Source: Ectothiorhodospira shaposhnikovii
GTDB lineage: Bacteria; Pseudomonadota; Gammaproteobacteria; Ectothiorhodospirales; Ectothiorhodospiraceae
Assembly: GCF_016584105.1 (NCBI RefSeq)
Contig: NZ_NRSM01000003.1
Coordinates: 117,623-181,622 of the forward strand
Length of the DNA: 64,000 bases
Direction of reading: 5' to 3'
Part shown: positions 1 to 8,402 of the stretch, in pieces
How positions within the stretch are numbered: the first letter of the stretch is position 1
How the letters are laid out: each line of letters starts with the position of its first letter
The notes under the pieces: model-generated
Seen by the model: the letters and a program-made list of their open reading frames with translations, nothing else
What the model was told of the DNA's origin: nothing
Database searches by the model: none
Position numbers and translations under genes: made by a program

Positions 1-1
1 A

Positions 2-1417
2 CTGGAAAAGCAGCGCGGCATTTCCGTGACTTCCTCGGTGATGCAGTTCCCCTACAAGGACCGCATCGTCAACCTGCTGGATACCCCCGGCCACCAGGAC
101 TTCTCCGAGGACACCTATCGCACCCTCACCGCGGTGGACTCGGCCCTGATGGTCATTGACGTGGCCAAGGGGGTGGAGGAACGCACCATCAAGCTGATGG
201 AGGTGTGTCGCCTGCGTGATACCCCCATCATGACCTTCATCAACAAGCTGGACCGGGAAGGCCGCGAGCCCATCGAATTGCTGGATGAGGTGGAGGATGT
301 GCTCAAGATCCAGTGTGCCCCGGTGACCTGGCCCATCGGCATGGGCAAGCGCTTCAAGGGTGTCTACCACCTCAAGCGGGATGCGGTGCACCTGTTCTCG
401 CCCACCCACGGTGGCAAGATCCAGCAGGGGGAGATCATCCAGGGCCTGGACAATCCCCGTCTGGACGAGGTGCTGGGCAGCCAGGCGGCGGAATTGCGCG
501 AGGAACTGGAACTGGTCATGGGGGCGTCCCACGAGTTCGACAAGGACGAGTACCTGGCCGGACGGCAGACGCCGGTATTCTTCGGTTCGGCCATCAACAA
601 CTTCGGCATCCAGGAGTTGCTGGATGACTTTGTCGAGCATGCCCCCGCGCCCCAGCCTCGCCCCACCGAGACCCGAAAGGTGTCTCCGGACGAGGAAACC
701 TTCTCCGGTTTCGTGTTCAAGATCCAGGCGAATATGGATCCCCAGCATCGGGACCGGATTGCCTTTTTGCGCATCTGCTCGGGCACCTTCACCAAGGGCA
801 TGAAACTCAACCATGTGCGCATCAAGCGGGATGTACGCATCTCCGATGCCCTGACCTTCCTGGCCTCGGACCGGGAACACCTGGAAGAAGCCTATCCCGG
901 GGACATCATCGGCCTGCACAACCATGGCACCATTCGCATCGGTGACACCTTCACCCAGGGCGAGGCCCTGGCCTTTACCGGGATTCCCAACTTTGCCCCT
1001 GAGCTGTTCCGGCGTGCCCAGTTGCGCGACCCCCTGAAGATGAAGCAGCTGCAGAAAGGGCTGCAGCAGCTCTGCGAGGAGGGGGCAACCCAGTTGTTCC
1101 GGCCGCTGACGAACAATGACCTGATCCTCGGCGCGGTGGGTGTGCTGCAGTTCGACGTGGTGGCCCATCGCCTGAAATCCGAATACAACGTGGACGCCGC
1201 CTTCGAGACGGTTTCGGTGCAGACCGCCCGCTGGGTCACCTGCGAGGACGAGCGCAAGCTGGAGCAGTTCAGGGACAAGGCCGCCGCGAACCTGGCCATC
1301 GACCATGGCGGCGATCTGGTGTACATCGCGCCCACCCGGGTGAATCTGCAGATGGCCATGGAGAAGTGGCCGGAGGTCACCTTCAGCGCCACCCGGGAGC
1401 ACGGCATCAGCCAGTAG
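2..1417 (+). CDS. prfC: Peptide chain release factor 3 (RF3), 5'-truncated by the window edge
   Basis: RF3 is the translational GTPase that recycles RF1/RF2 from the ribosome after peptide release. The reading frame is open from base 2, so the start codon and the first roughly 60 residues, including the P-loop, lie outside the window. About 472 residues are visible, beginning with the switch I segment EKQRGIS. The G3 motif DTPGHQD and the G4 motif NKLD follow, then the RF3-typical stretches [12 protein letters not shown] and [11 protein letters not shown] near the end. Similarity to E. coli RF3 continues to the C-terminal REHG segment, so the 3' end is complete. It is convergent with the hydrogenase operon, with only 14 bases between the two stop codons. 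Confidence 0.97.
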   Translation: MEKQRGISVTSSVMQFPYKDRIVNLLDTPGHQDFSEDTYRTLTAVDSALMVIDVAKGVEERTIKLMEVCRLRDTPIMTFINKLDREGREPIELLDEVEDVLKIQCAPVTWPIGMGKRFKGVYHLKRDAVHLFSPTHGGKIQQGEIIQGLDNPRLDEVLGSQAAELREELELVMGASHEFDKDEYLAGRQTPVFFGSAINNFGIQELLDDFVEHAPAPQPRPTETRKVSPDEETFSGFVFKIQANMDPQHRDRIAFLRICSGTFTKGMKLNHVRIKRDVRISDALTFLASDREHLEEAYPGDIIGLHNHGTIRIGDTFTQGEALAFTGIPNFAPELFRRAQLRDPLKMKQLQKGLQQLCEEGATQLFRPLTNNDLILGAVGVLQFDVVAHRLKSEYNVDAAFETVSVQTARWVTCEDERKLEQFRDKAAANLAIDHGGDLVYIAPTRVNLQMAMEKWPEVTFSATREHGISQ

Positions 1418-1431
1418 CAGGGTCCCACCAT

Positions 1432-1911
1432 TCACCCGATTCCGCCGTTACCCGGCCGTGCCGCGGGTAACGGGTCCTGAAGACCGGTGATTTCCCGCAC
1501 GATCATCGACACCGTCGCAAGGGCCCGGCCCCTTGGCGCCTTGCCAAGGGGGGCGGCTAGGCCTGCCTGGATGCCGATGATGTGCACGGCGTTCGGCAGC
1601 ACCCCCAGTACCCTGGCCAGGGCCAGGGATTCGGCGACACCCAGGGCGTGGCTTGAAACCGCGCCGACGCCCGCCATCAACTCATCTGCCGAAAGCCGCC
1701 TGACCGTTCCGGCCGGCAGACCGGCTTCCATGGCATCCAGCAGGATGACGGCCGTTTCCCCGGAAATGGCCTGGATCAGCCCCGTTCCGGGACGATCAAG
1801 ACAGTCAATCCGAAGATGATCCGCGATGCCGGGGAGCCGCGCCAGATACCTGGCCGCCTCCCAGCCCAGGGCGTCATCCCCGTGGGGAGAACCGATCCCG
1901 ATCACCCGCAT
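1432..1911 (-). CDS. [NiFe] hydrogenase maturation endopeptidase (HycI/HoxW-type)
   Basis: A 159-residue protein of the M52 hydrogenase-maturation protease family. These enzymes remove the C-terminal extension of the large subunit after nickel insertion. The N-terminal motif GIGSPHGDDALGW and the later LLDAMEAG and SSHALGV segments carry the acidic residues and His expected to ligand nickel. It is the last gene of the hydrogenase operon, 24 bases after the large-subunit stop, and presumably acts on that subunit. Its C-terminal tail is rich in Pro, Gly and Ala and looks disordered. Confidence 0.9.
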   Translation of the reverse strand: MRVIGIGSPHGDDALGWEAARYLARLPGIADHLRIDCLDRPGTGLIQAISGETAVILLDAMEAGLPAGTVRRLSADELMAGVGAVSSHALGVAESLALARVLGVLPNAVHIIGIQAGLAAPLGKAPRGRALATVSMIVREITGLQDPLPAARPGNGGIG

Positions 1912-1935
1912 GGCGCCGTAACCGGGAGAATGCTG

Positions 1936-3246
1936 TCATGCACGGGTCACCCTCACCTTGAGAAAATGGGTGGCGCAGGAGATGCACGGGTCATAGTTGC
2001 GGATCACCATTTCTCCCCTCAGTTTCAGGGATTCATCATTCTGATCAAGACCGAAGTGTTCCAGGGAGTGGCGCAAATCCGCCTCCATGCGCCCCTGGTT
2101 CTGGGCCGTGGGCGGCACGATGCGGGCTGATATCACCCGTCCGGCCGCATCCAGTCGATAGCGATGCCAGAGCAGGCCCCGGGGGGCTTCCGTGCACCCG
2201 ATGCCTTCGCTTTCCCGGGGCGTGACCTCTGACCAGGGGGAATCCGGCGGGGCATGATCCGCCAGCAGGCGATCCGCTTCCACCAGTGCCTCCAGCAACT
2301 CCACTGCCCGGGCGATCAGGGAGTGGAACATGTTGCGGCTGGGCAGGGTCAGGCCGGTGGCTGACAGGGCCTCCCGGCTTCGTGGTGAAAGTCGGTCATG
2401 GTTGAGGTTCAGGCGAGCCAGCGGCCCCACCAGATAAGGTTGGCCGTGAAGCCGGGAATACAGGGCCGTGGAGTGAGGCTGGTGATATTCTTCGAAATGG
2501 GCCTCGTAATCCTCCGGGGAGATATCCAGTCCCCGGTCCGAGACGATCCGACCTCCATTCATGGGGTATTCCTCTTCATGCCGGAGGGAGACGCTGACAA
2601 ATGTCTGCTCATCTGCCGGTAAGGGCAGGGCGGCGGTGAAGGTCACCAGGTCTTCGGCATCCTTCAGGGCCGCCTGGATCCGCGAGCGCAGGGCCTGGAT
2701 GTCTGCCTGGGCAGGAGCACGGTGGAAGCCGCCTACCCGGACCCCCACCGGATGCACGGAACGACCGCCGAACATCCGGATCAGATCATTCCCCAACTGC
2801 TGCAGGCCCAGTCCACGGCGCACGGTGTCGGGATGTTCGGCGGCCATGGCAATGGCATTGTCAAATCCCAGGAAATCCGGCAATGCCAGCAGGTGGATGT
2901 GCAGGGCATGGCTCTGCAGCCATTCACCACAGTAAAGCAGGCGCCGACCGTCCCGAACCCAGCGGGAGGGCTGCACGGCAAAGGCCTGTTCCACGGCCTG
3001 GACCGCGCTCATCTGGTAAGCCACCGGGCAGATGCCGCAGATGCGGGCCACGATGTCGGGAATTTCTTCCCAACCGCGTCCTTCCAGGAATTTTTCGAAA
3101 TACCTGGGCGGTTCGAAGATCCTCAGGCACAGATGCTGGATATGTCCGTCGCGGGCATGGATCTCCAGGGCGCCTTCACCCTCCACCCGGGCCAGTACCG
3201 GAACCTGGATGCGGATGTTCCGCCGCCTGTCCGACGGTTCGCTCAT
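1936..3246 (-). CDS. hydA: Group 3b [NiFe] hydrogenase large (alpha) subunit
   Basis: Catalytic subunit carrying the NiFe(CN)2CO centre for reversible H2 oxidation coupled to NAD(P). The proximal cysteine motif is RICGIC, about 70 residues from the start, and the distal motif is DPCISCATHF at the very C-terminus. Only about eight or nine residues follow the last His, so any proteolytic tail is very short. The ATG at 3246 overlaps the stop of the small-subunit gene (ATGA), giving 436 residues; an upstream start in the same frame would add six. The four-gene set with beta, gamma and delta matches cytoplasmic bidirectional (sulfhydrogenase-type) enzymes of group 3b. The pleiotropic hyp maturation genes are not in this window. 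Confidence 0.93.
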   Translation of the reverse strand: MSEPSDRRRNIRIQVPVLARVEGEGALEIHARDGHIQHLCLRIFEPPRYFEKFLEGRGWEEIPDIVARICGICPVAYQMSAVQAVEQAFAVQPSRWVRDGRRLLYCGEWLQSHALHIHLLALPDFLGFDNAIAMAAEHPDTVRRGLGLQQLGNDLIRMFGGRSVHPVGVRVGGFHRAPAQADIQALRSRIQAALKDAEDLVTFTAALPLPADEQTFVSVSLRHEEEYPMNGGRIVSDRGLDISPEDYEAHFEEYHQPHSTALYSRLHGQPYLVGPLARLNLNHDRLSPRSREALSATGLTLPSRNMFHSLIARAVELLEALVEADRLLADHAPPDSPWSEVTPRESEGIGCTEAPRGLLWHRYRLDAAGRVISARIVPPTAQNQGRMEADLRHSLEHFGLDQNDESLKLRGEMVIRNYDPCISCATHFLKVRVTRA

Positions 3247-4025
3247 GGCCGATCCTCCCGCCACGCCAGGCCTTCTTCCAGGAAGTCGGGGGCATGGCTG
3301 TTGATGAAGTGGAAGCGGCGGTTAATCTCTTCGGGCAGCAGCCCCAGTCCCTGGAAACGTCTTGCCATGGCCGCGGCATTGGGGTTTTCTCCCGGGCCGA
3401 AGCAGCCGTAACAGTCCCGGCCGAAGGCTGGACAGAGGGCACCGCAGCCGGTACGGGTCACCGGTCCCAGGCAGGGGATGCCCCGGGTGACGAGGGTGCA
3501 TGTGATACCCCGGCGTTTGCACTCCTGGCACACCTTTTCGTTATCCACGAAGGGCAGGGCACCGTACAGCAGGCGCCGGATGGCGGCGAAGACCTGGCGG
3601 GTACTGACCGGGCAGCCCCACAGTTCCAGATCCACCTTGACGTGTCTGGCAATGGCGGTGGCCGTATCCAGGCTCTCGATGAATTCGGGGCGGGCATAGA
3701 CCGCGTGGCTCCAGTCTTCCACGCCGCGGGCGTTGAAATTGCGCAGGGCTTGCAGGCCACCGGCGGTGGCACAGGCCCCCAGACTGATGAGATACCGGGT
3801 GGTTTCCCTCAGCCGGCGGATGCGCAAGGCCTCATCCTGGGTGGAGATACTGCCTTCCACAAAGGCGATGTCCACCGGCGCATCCGGGTCGACGGGGCCG
3901 GCTTCGGCGAAATGGACGATGTCCACCAGAGTCGCCAGTTCCAGCAAGGCCTCGCCGGCATTGATGAAGGCCAGTTGGCAGCCGTCGCAGGAACTGAACT
4001 TATGGACTGATATCCTGGGTTTCAC
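3243..4025 (-). CDS. hydD: Group 3b [NiFe] hydrogenase small (delta) subunit
   Basis: Electron-transfer subunit carrying Fe-S clusters next to the catalytic large subunit. The N-terminus has the proximal-cluster motif SSCDGCQ, followed by EGSIST and LGACATAGG, which are hallmarks of the hydrogenase small-subunit fold. The C-terminal half holds further cysteine groups (CQEC, GIPCLGP, CGALCP, CYGCFG) consistent with additional [4Fe-4S] clusters. The protein is 260 residues and has no Tat signal peptide, so a cytoplasmic enzyme is expected. It lies between the gamma subunit, 50 bases upstream, and the alpha subunit, which it overlaps by four bases. Confidence 0.93.
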   Translation of the reverse strand: MKPRISVHKFSSCDGCQLAFINAGEALLELATLVDIVHFAEAGPVDPDAPVDIAFVEGSISTQDEALRIRRLRETTRYLISLGACATAGGLQALRNFNARGVEDWSHAVYARPEFIESLDTATAIARHVKVDLELWGCPVSTRQVFAAIRRLLYGALPFVDNEKVCQECKRRGITCTLVTRGIPCLGPVTRTGCGALCPAFGRDCYGCFGPGENPNAAAMARRFQGLGLLPEEINRRFHFINSHAPDFLEEGLAWREDRP

Positions 4026-4075
4026 CTCTGACGCTCCTTACGGTAGCCGGTCGGACCGGTGTGTCCGTGCAGGGC

Positions 4076-4909
4076 TTAAAAACCTTCCCGGTCAATCCAG
4101 TCCGCGATATCCGGATAGCGAAATACCGGTCCGTCCTGGCAAATGAAATGGGGGCCTACCTGGCAGTGACCGCAATGGCCGATTCCGCACTGCATGTTGC
4201 GCTCGATGCTCAGCCAGATCCTGAACGGGTCCATGCCCCGGTCTGTCAGCAGGGGGATGACGGCCTTCATCATCCGTTCCGGGCCGCAGAGCATGGCGAT
4301 GCCGTCGGCGGGGATGCGGGCCTGATCCAGCAGGGTCGTCACATTGCCCATGGCATGGGGCCATTGCATTCCACCCTGGTCCGAGGCCAGCAGGACCTGC
4401 ACATCGGGCAGGGCGGCCCAGGTCTGGTACTGGCGGCGCCAGATGAGATCCTCGGCGTGTTTGACTCCCTGCAGGAGGGTGATGAAGCCGAACGTTTCCC
4501 GGTGCCGCAGCATGTGGCGGACCATGGATATCACCGGGGCGCAGCCCAGGCCACCGGTGACCACGATCACATCGCTGCCTCGCGCCGCATCCAGGGGCCA
4601 GCCCCGCCCATAGGGGCCGCGCAGGCCCAGGGTATCGCCCACCCGCAGGCGTTCCAGTCCGTGGGTGACGCGGCCCACGGCCCTGATGGTGTGTTCCAGG
4701 GGGCCGCCGTCATCCGGGTCCGAGACGATGGAGATGGGGACTTCTCCCACGCCGAACAGGTACAGCATGTTGTACTGGCCTGGTACGGAGCGGTAGCCGG
4801 CTCGCTCGGTGGCGTCCAGCAGAGCCAGGCGCAGGCTGAAAATGTCGCGGGTTTCCTGCACACGGCCGACCACCCGCGCGGCCAGGGGCAGATCAGGATG
4901 GCTGCGCAT
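4076..4909 (-). CDS. hydG: Group 3b hydrogenase gamma subunit, FAD/NAD(P)-binding diaphorase
   Basis: Flavoprotein of the ferredoxin-NADP reductase superfamily that passes electrons between the hydrogenase Fe-S chain and NAD(P)H. The N-terminal beta-barrel has the flavin motif RSVPGQYNM and the central part has the nucleotide-binding [14 protein letters not shown]. The C-terminus carries a [2Fe-2S] motif of the dihydroorotate dehydrogenase electron-transfer type (CGIGHCGHC followed by a fourth Cys in FICQDG). It is 277 residues long. Its start overlaps the end of the beta-subunit gene by 17 bases, which suggests translational coupling. Confidence 0.92.
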   Translation of the reverse strand: MRSHPDLPLAARVVGRVQETRDIFSLRLALLDATERAGYRSVPGQYNMLYLFGVGEVPISIVSDPDDGGPLEHTIRAVGRVTHGLERLRVGDTLGLRGPYGRGWPLDAARGSDVIVVTGGLGCAPVISMVRHMLRHRETFGFITLLQGVKHAEDLIWRRQYQTWAALPDVQVLLASDQGGMQWPHAMGNVTTLLDQARIPADGIAMLCGPERMMKAVIPLLTDRGMDPFRIWLSIERNMQCGIGHCGHCQVGPHFICQDGPVFRYPDIADWIDREGF

Positions 4910-6020
4910 GGATCTCCTCCGCCAGCAGGGCCGCCACTTCGGCGGTGATGTCGATACCCACCGGACACCAGGTGATGCAGCGGCCGCATCCCACGCAGCC
5001 GCTGCGCCCGTATTGCTCGTGCCACCCGGCCAGTTTGTGGGTCAGCCACTGGCGGTATCGCAGGCGGGTATCGGAACGGACCAGGAAATGCCCCATGTAA
5101 CTGTGCTCGGCATTGAAGCAGGAACTCCACTGGCGCAGGTGTTCCGTGCGGTGGCCGCTCAGGGCCGGTTCGTCCAGTTCCATATGGCAGAAGCAGGTGG
5201 GGCAGACAGCCGTGCAGTTACCGCAGGAGAGGCAGCGTTCTCCCACGCGGCTCCAGTGGCGGGCTTCCAGGCGATCATGGATCGGTTGTTTGAGGTGCCG
5301 GCCCGGCAGGTGTCGCATCTGGGCCGCGGTGGCCCGTGCCGACGCCCGTTCCGCCCACTGTACCTGCGCCGCCGTGGCCGGCGGCAGTGCCATGTCCTTC
5401 AGTAACCGTCGGCCACCGCGGCTGCCGGCGCTTATCAGATAGCCCTCGTCCAGTTCCGCCAGCACCAGATCGTGGCCCCGGGTCACGGTCGGGCCATCGC
5501 CGGTGGAGGCACAGAAACAGGTGGATGCCGGGTGGGAGCAATGCACCGCAATGAGAAACAGGCTGCGCCGGCGCCGCCCGAAAAAGGGGTCCGGGAAACG
5601 GCCATGGGTGAAGTGTTTTTCCTGCAGTGCCAGGGCGGCCAGATCACAGGCTCTGATGCCCAGGACAGCGGTGGGTTCCGGGGTGTCTTCGGCATGCTCG
5701 AAGACGGGGGCTGCCGTCTCGTGATGGCGTTCGGCGCGCCATAGCAGTTCCCGGCCGGCAAAGGTGAGCGGTTTGAGGGCCTGTGGCCCGTTCGCCCAGG
5801 CAAAGCAGAGGGGGTCCGCATGTCTGTGCAGCCGGTAAGTCCCGGGGGTCTGCATGTCCCGGATACCGGCGGGCAGTTGGGACCATTGGTGGATCGGGCT
5901 GAAAACCAGACTGCCATCCCGGGCCACCGGGCCCAGGATGCGGGGAAAGCCTGAAACCCGGAGCCGTTCCAGTAGCTGATCCGCATCGGTCCGGGGCAGG
6001 AATCGCGTCTCGGAGTCCAT
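4893..6020 (-). CDS. hydB: Group 3b hydrogenase beta subunit, 4Fe-4S dicluster protein
   Basis: First gene of the hydrogenase operon; it encodes an electron-transfer subunit of the HydB/RnfC-like 4Fe-4S family. Two ferredoxin-type motifs are visible in the last third: [16 protein letters not shown] and [14 protein letters not shown]. The N-terminal half contains [11 protein letters not shown], characteristic of the subunit beta/heterodisulfide-like family. I chose the ATG at 6020 (375 residues) because the coding similarity begins near there; the frame stays open to 6119, which would add 33 residues. Neither start has a convincing ribosome-binding site. The gene is divergent from the Lrp-type gene at 6185. 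Confidence 0.9.
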   Translation of the reverse strand: MDSETRFLPRTDADQLLERLRVSGFPRILGPVARDGSLVFSPIHQWSQLPAGIRDMQTPGTYRLHRHADPLCFAWANGPQALKPLTFAGRELLWRAERHHETAAPVFEHAEDTPEPTAVLGIRACDLAALALQEKHFTHGRFPDPFFGRRRRSLFLIAVHCSHPASTCFCASTGDGPTVTRGHDLVLAELDEGYLISAGSRGGRRLLKDMALPPATAAQVQWAERASARATAAQMRHLPGRHLKQPIHDRLEARHWSRVGERCLSCGNCTAVCPTCFCHMELDEPALSGHRTEHLRQWSSCFNAEHSYMGHFLVRSDTRLRYRQWLTHKLAGWHEQYGRSGCVGCGRCITWCPVGIDITAEVAALLAEEIHAQPS

Positions 6021-6184
6021 GTCAGGAGCGTAGCAGGCGGGAGCGGAACTGTTGCCGTAATACTTGATCTGGATCGGATTGGGGATGACTGGGGCGGGGC
6101 CGGTGCCGTCACGGGGCATGGACCTGATGGACGGTTCGAGTTAGTTTAGCGCTGGATCACACAGTACATCAGGAGTCCCCCAGC

Positions 6185-6454
6185 ATGGTCACAGCCATCA
6201 TTCTCATGAATGTGGAACGGAGCAGGATCAACGCCATTGCAGATCATCTGGCGGCTATGAAGGAGATATCAGAAGTGTTTTCAGTGAGCGGTAACTACGA
6301 TCTGATTGCCATCGTCCGTGTGCCGCGCAATGATGATCTGGCCGAACTGGTCACGAACCACCTGCTGACCATCCAGGGATTGGAGAAGACCAACACCCTG
6401 CTGGCCTTCAAGGCCTATTCCAGACACGATCTGGAGGCGATGTTCTCGGTATGA
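6185..6454 (+). CDS. Stand-alone Lrp/AsnC ligand-binding (RAM) domain protein
   Basis: An 89-residue protein consisting only of the Lrp/AsnC effector-binding alpha/beta (RAM) domain, without the N-terminal helix-turn-helix. The pattern MNVERSRINAIADHL, then EVFSVSGNYDLIAIVRV, then a C-terminal TNTLLAFKAYS fits this family. Such single-domain proteins (SraA-like) form oligomers and may bind amino acids or partner with full-length Lrp proteins. A ribosome-binding site (AGGAG) sits about ten bases before the ATG. It is divergent from the hydrogenase operon, but nothing in the sequence proves a regulatory link. Confidence 0.85.
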   Translation: MVTAIILMNVERSRINAIADHLAAMKEISEVFSVSGNYDLIAIVRVPRNDDLAELVTNHLLTIQGLEKTNTLLAFKAYSRHDLEAMFSV

Positions 6455-6466
6455 CTCAGCCTGTTT

Positions 6467-6500
6467 CCGCAACCGTTCCGTCGTGCCGGAGCGGTTGCGG
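6467..6500. terminator. Possible bidirectional terminator hairpin between the RAM-domain gene and the yjfB-like gene
   Basis: A 14-bp inverted repeat (6467-6480 against 6487-6500, one mismatch, six-base loop) lies 13 bases after the stop of the RAM-domain gene and just beyond the stop of the convergent yjfB-like gene. There is no clear T-run on either side, so intrinsic termination is only probable. Confidence 0.5.
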
Positions 6501-6517
6501 CCAGACCGGCAGGTGGG

Positions 6518-6715
6518 TCAGGCGGTGGTGTTGACGATGGTGCCCACGTTCGGAGGCAGGGCGACATTGCTCACATCCGGCAGGGCCTCCACCAGGGCCA
6601 GGGCACTCTGGGCCTGGGTATCGATGGCCTTTTTGAGTACCGCCGTGCCAACATCCTGGGCAAGCTGCTGCTGGGACAGTTGGGTGGACAGGGCGGCGAT
6701 TGCGTTGACGTCCAT
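6518..6715 (-). CDS. YjfB-like small putative motility protein
   Basis: A 65-residue protein rich in Ala, Gln, Leu and Val, with the layout of the YjfB family: an N-terminal helix (MDVNAIAALSTQLSQQQL), a middle ALVEALPDVS region and a short polar end (PNVGTIVNTTA). Family members are small proteins often annotated as putative motility factors; their biochemical role is not established. The ATG at 6715 is preferred because a GGTG-type ribosome-binding site precedes it; a GTG at 6724 is an alternative. Confidence 0.65.
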   Translation of the reverse strand: MDVNAIAALSTQLSQQQLAQDVGTAVLKKAIDTQAQSALALVEALPDVSNVALPPNVGTIVNTTA

Positions 6716-6870
6716 AATGAACACCTTTGGGTTTTCGTGAGTGTCCGAGGTGCCTGCAAGGCCCCTCAGTCAGCAGATCGGCGGATCTGCCGCAGACTTG
6801 AGGGCTCGATCGGAAAAAATCCTCATCATTTGGCGGGAGGGCGTCGGCAAACCGCCCCGGGAAAGGCATC

Positions 6871-7284
6871 GTGCTGAAAATCTCCAATAGCGTGACACTG
6901 GCTGAATGGGAAATCGAACTGACCCAGATCCGGGCCCAGGGGGCCGGAGGGCAGAACGTGAACAAGGTGTCTTCCGCGGTGCACCTTCGTTTTGACATTC
7001 CCAGGTCCAGCCTGCCAAGGGTATTCAAGGACCGGCTGCTGCAACGGGCCGATCAGCGGATCAGCAAGGAGGGCGTGGTGATCATCAAGGCGCAGCGCTT
7101 TCGCACCCTGGAGCAGAACCGGGAGGACGCGCTCGCCCGGCTGAAGGATCTGATCCTGGATGCCATGAAGCCGGTCAAGACCCGCAAGGCCACCCGGCCC
7201 ACCCTGGCTTCCCGCAGGCGGCGTCTGGAGAGCAAGATCCAGCGGGGCAGGATCAAGGCCCTGCGGGGCAAGGTGGAGTCCTAG
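6871..7284 (+). CDS. arfB: Alternative ribosome-rescue peptidyl-tRNA hydrolase ArfB (YaeJ)
   Basis: ArfB rescues ribosomes stalled at mRNA 3' ends by hydrolysing peptidyl-tRNA without a stop codon. The catalytic GGQ motif is at residues 26-28 in the context AQGAGGQNVNKV. The protein is 137 residues, lacks the stop-codon-reading domain of RF1/RF2, and ends in a basic tail (SRRRRLESKIQRGR) that occupies the empty mRNA channel. It starts with GTG at 6871, preceded by GAAAGG. It seems to be a single-gene unit. Confidence 0.93.
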   Translation: MLKISNSVTLAEWEIELTQIRAQGAGGQNVNKVSSAVHLRFDIPRSSLPRVFKDRLLQRADQRISKEGVVIIKAQRFRTLEQNREDALARLKDLILDAMKPVKTRKATRPTLASRRRRLESKIQRGRIKALRGKVES

Positions 7285-7295
7285 CGGCTGATCGG

Positions 7296-7601
7296 TCAGG
7301 GCAACCGGTGCTGTTCCAGCAGGGCCTCGCGGATCTGTCGCGACAGGGGTTCGCCCGCCATGGTCATGATCACGGGATGAATGTCGGTGGCCTCGTCATT
7401 GAGTACCGGCAGGGTGAAGGTCTGCAGTACCCGCCGGTGGGGTTCGCCATGCTGGTCCGGCTGGATCACATGTTCGCCATCCATCTGGCCCACCACCACC
7501 CGGGGGCCGGCCTCCAGGATCTCGATCACCTCGCAGTGAATGCCGTCCACCGTGGCCTCGCGGCCGATCAGGGATTCCAGTAGTTTGAGCAGGTCTTTCA
7601 T
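7296..7601 (-). CDS. Conserved-looking hypothetical protein, about 101 aa
   Basis: I do not recognise this family. The likely start is the ATG at 7601 (MKDLLKLLESLIGREA). The frame is open further upstream, but that part overlaps the start region of nudF and looks like a shadow. The protein has an N-terminal helix, a beta-rich middle (VIEILEAGPRVVVGQ) and a C-terminal segment ending in REALLEQHRLP. No membrane segment or signal peptide is seen. It is divergent from nudF, about 100 bases away, and convergent with arfB. Confidence 0.65.
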   Translation of the reverse strand: MKDLLKLLESLIGREATVDGIHCEVIEILEAGPRVVVGQMDGEHVIQPDQHGEPHRRVLQTFTLPVLNDEATDIHPVIMTMAGEPLSRQIREALLEQHRLP

Positions 7602-7703
7602 GGCTCTCAGTATACTCGATGTCTGGGGCTTGCCCGAGGGGTAGCCCGGCGTCATGGTGTGACGGGCGTGCCGATATCCTTGCCGTTTATAGGTAATCAT
7701 TGC

Positions 7704-8297
7704 ATGAAATGGGAAATACTCAAGCTCGAAGACCTGTACCGGGGGTTCTTCCACCTGCGGCGGTTGCGTCTGTCCCATGGCCGGTTTGAAGGCGGAGAGC
7801 CCATGGTCATTGATCGGGAACTCCTGGACCGTGGTCATGCGGCCGGCGTGTTGCCCTATGACCCGGTGCGCGATGAAGTGCTGCTGGTGGAGCAGTTCCG
7901 GGTGGGTGCGATCGAGTCACCCCATGGCCCCTGGCTGCTGGAGATCATTGCCGGTCTGATCGATGCGGGGGAACGGGCGCAGTCCGTGGCGTGCCGGGAG
8001 GCCCGGGAAGAAGCCGGTTGCCATCTGGATGAGCTGGTGCATATCCATGACTACTATTCCACGCCGGGCAGTTCCTCGGAGCGGATTTCCCTGTTCGTGG
8101 CGCGCGCGGATCTGGGTAACGCGGGTGGGATTCACGGTCTGGCACACGAAGGCGAAGAGATCCGGGTACATGTGCTGGCCGCAGCGGAGGCGTTTGACCG
8201 GCTGGACCGGATGCAGGTGGATACGGCGATGACCATCATTGCCCTGCAGTGGTTGCGCTTGAATCGGGATGCCCTCAGGGAGCGCTGGGGCGGATAA
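7704..8297 (+). CDS. nudF: ADP-ribose pyrophosphatase (Nudix hydrolase)
   Basis: NudF hydrolyses ADP-ribose to AMP and ribose 5-phosphate. A complete Nudix box (G-x5-E-x7-RE-A-x-EE-x-G) begins at GLIDAGE. Upstream is VLLVEQFRVGA and downstream YYSTPGSSSE, both typical of the ADP-ribose pyrophosphatase subfamily. The ATG at 7704 gives 197 residues, close to the usual length; an in-frame upstream codon at 7659 would add a non-conserved leader. A strong hairpin 54 bases downstream ends the unit. Confidence 0.92.
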   Translation: MKWEILKLEDLYRGFFHLRRLRLSHGRFEGGEPMVIDRELLDRGHAAGVLPYDPVRDEVLLVEQFRVGAIESPHGPWLLEIIAGLIDAGERAQSVACREAREEAGCHLDELVHIHDYYSTPGSSSERISLFVARADLGNAGGIHGLAHEGEEIRVHVLAAAEAFDRLDRMQVDTAMTIIALQWLRLNRDALRERWGG

Positions 8298-8350
8298 GGC
8301 GTTCCCAGGTCCACCATGAGAAGCGTCGACGGGGCATGAGCGGGCGTGGA

Positions 8351-8385
8351 AATGGCAGCGGGGGCATGATGCCCCCGCTGCCATT
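8351..8385. terminator. Bidirectional terminator hairpin between nudF and acs
   Basis: A perfect 15-bp inverted repeat (8351-8365 against 8371-8385, loop ATGAT) lies between the convergent nudF and acs genes. The stem is GC-rich with AATGG/CCATT at its base and is followed by TTGTT on the plus strand. Confidence 0.85.
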
Positions 8386-8402
8386 TTGTTGCCTGACCAG
8401 GA

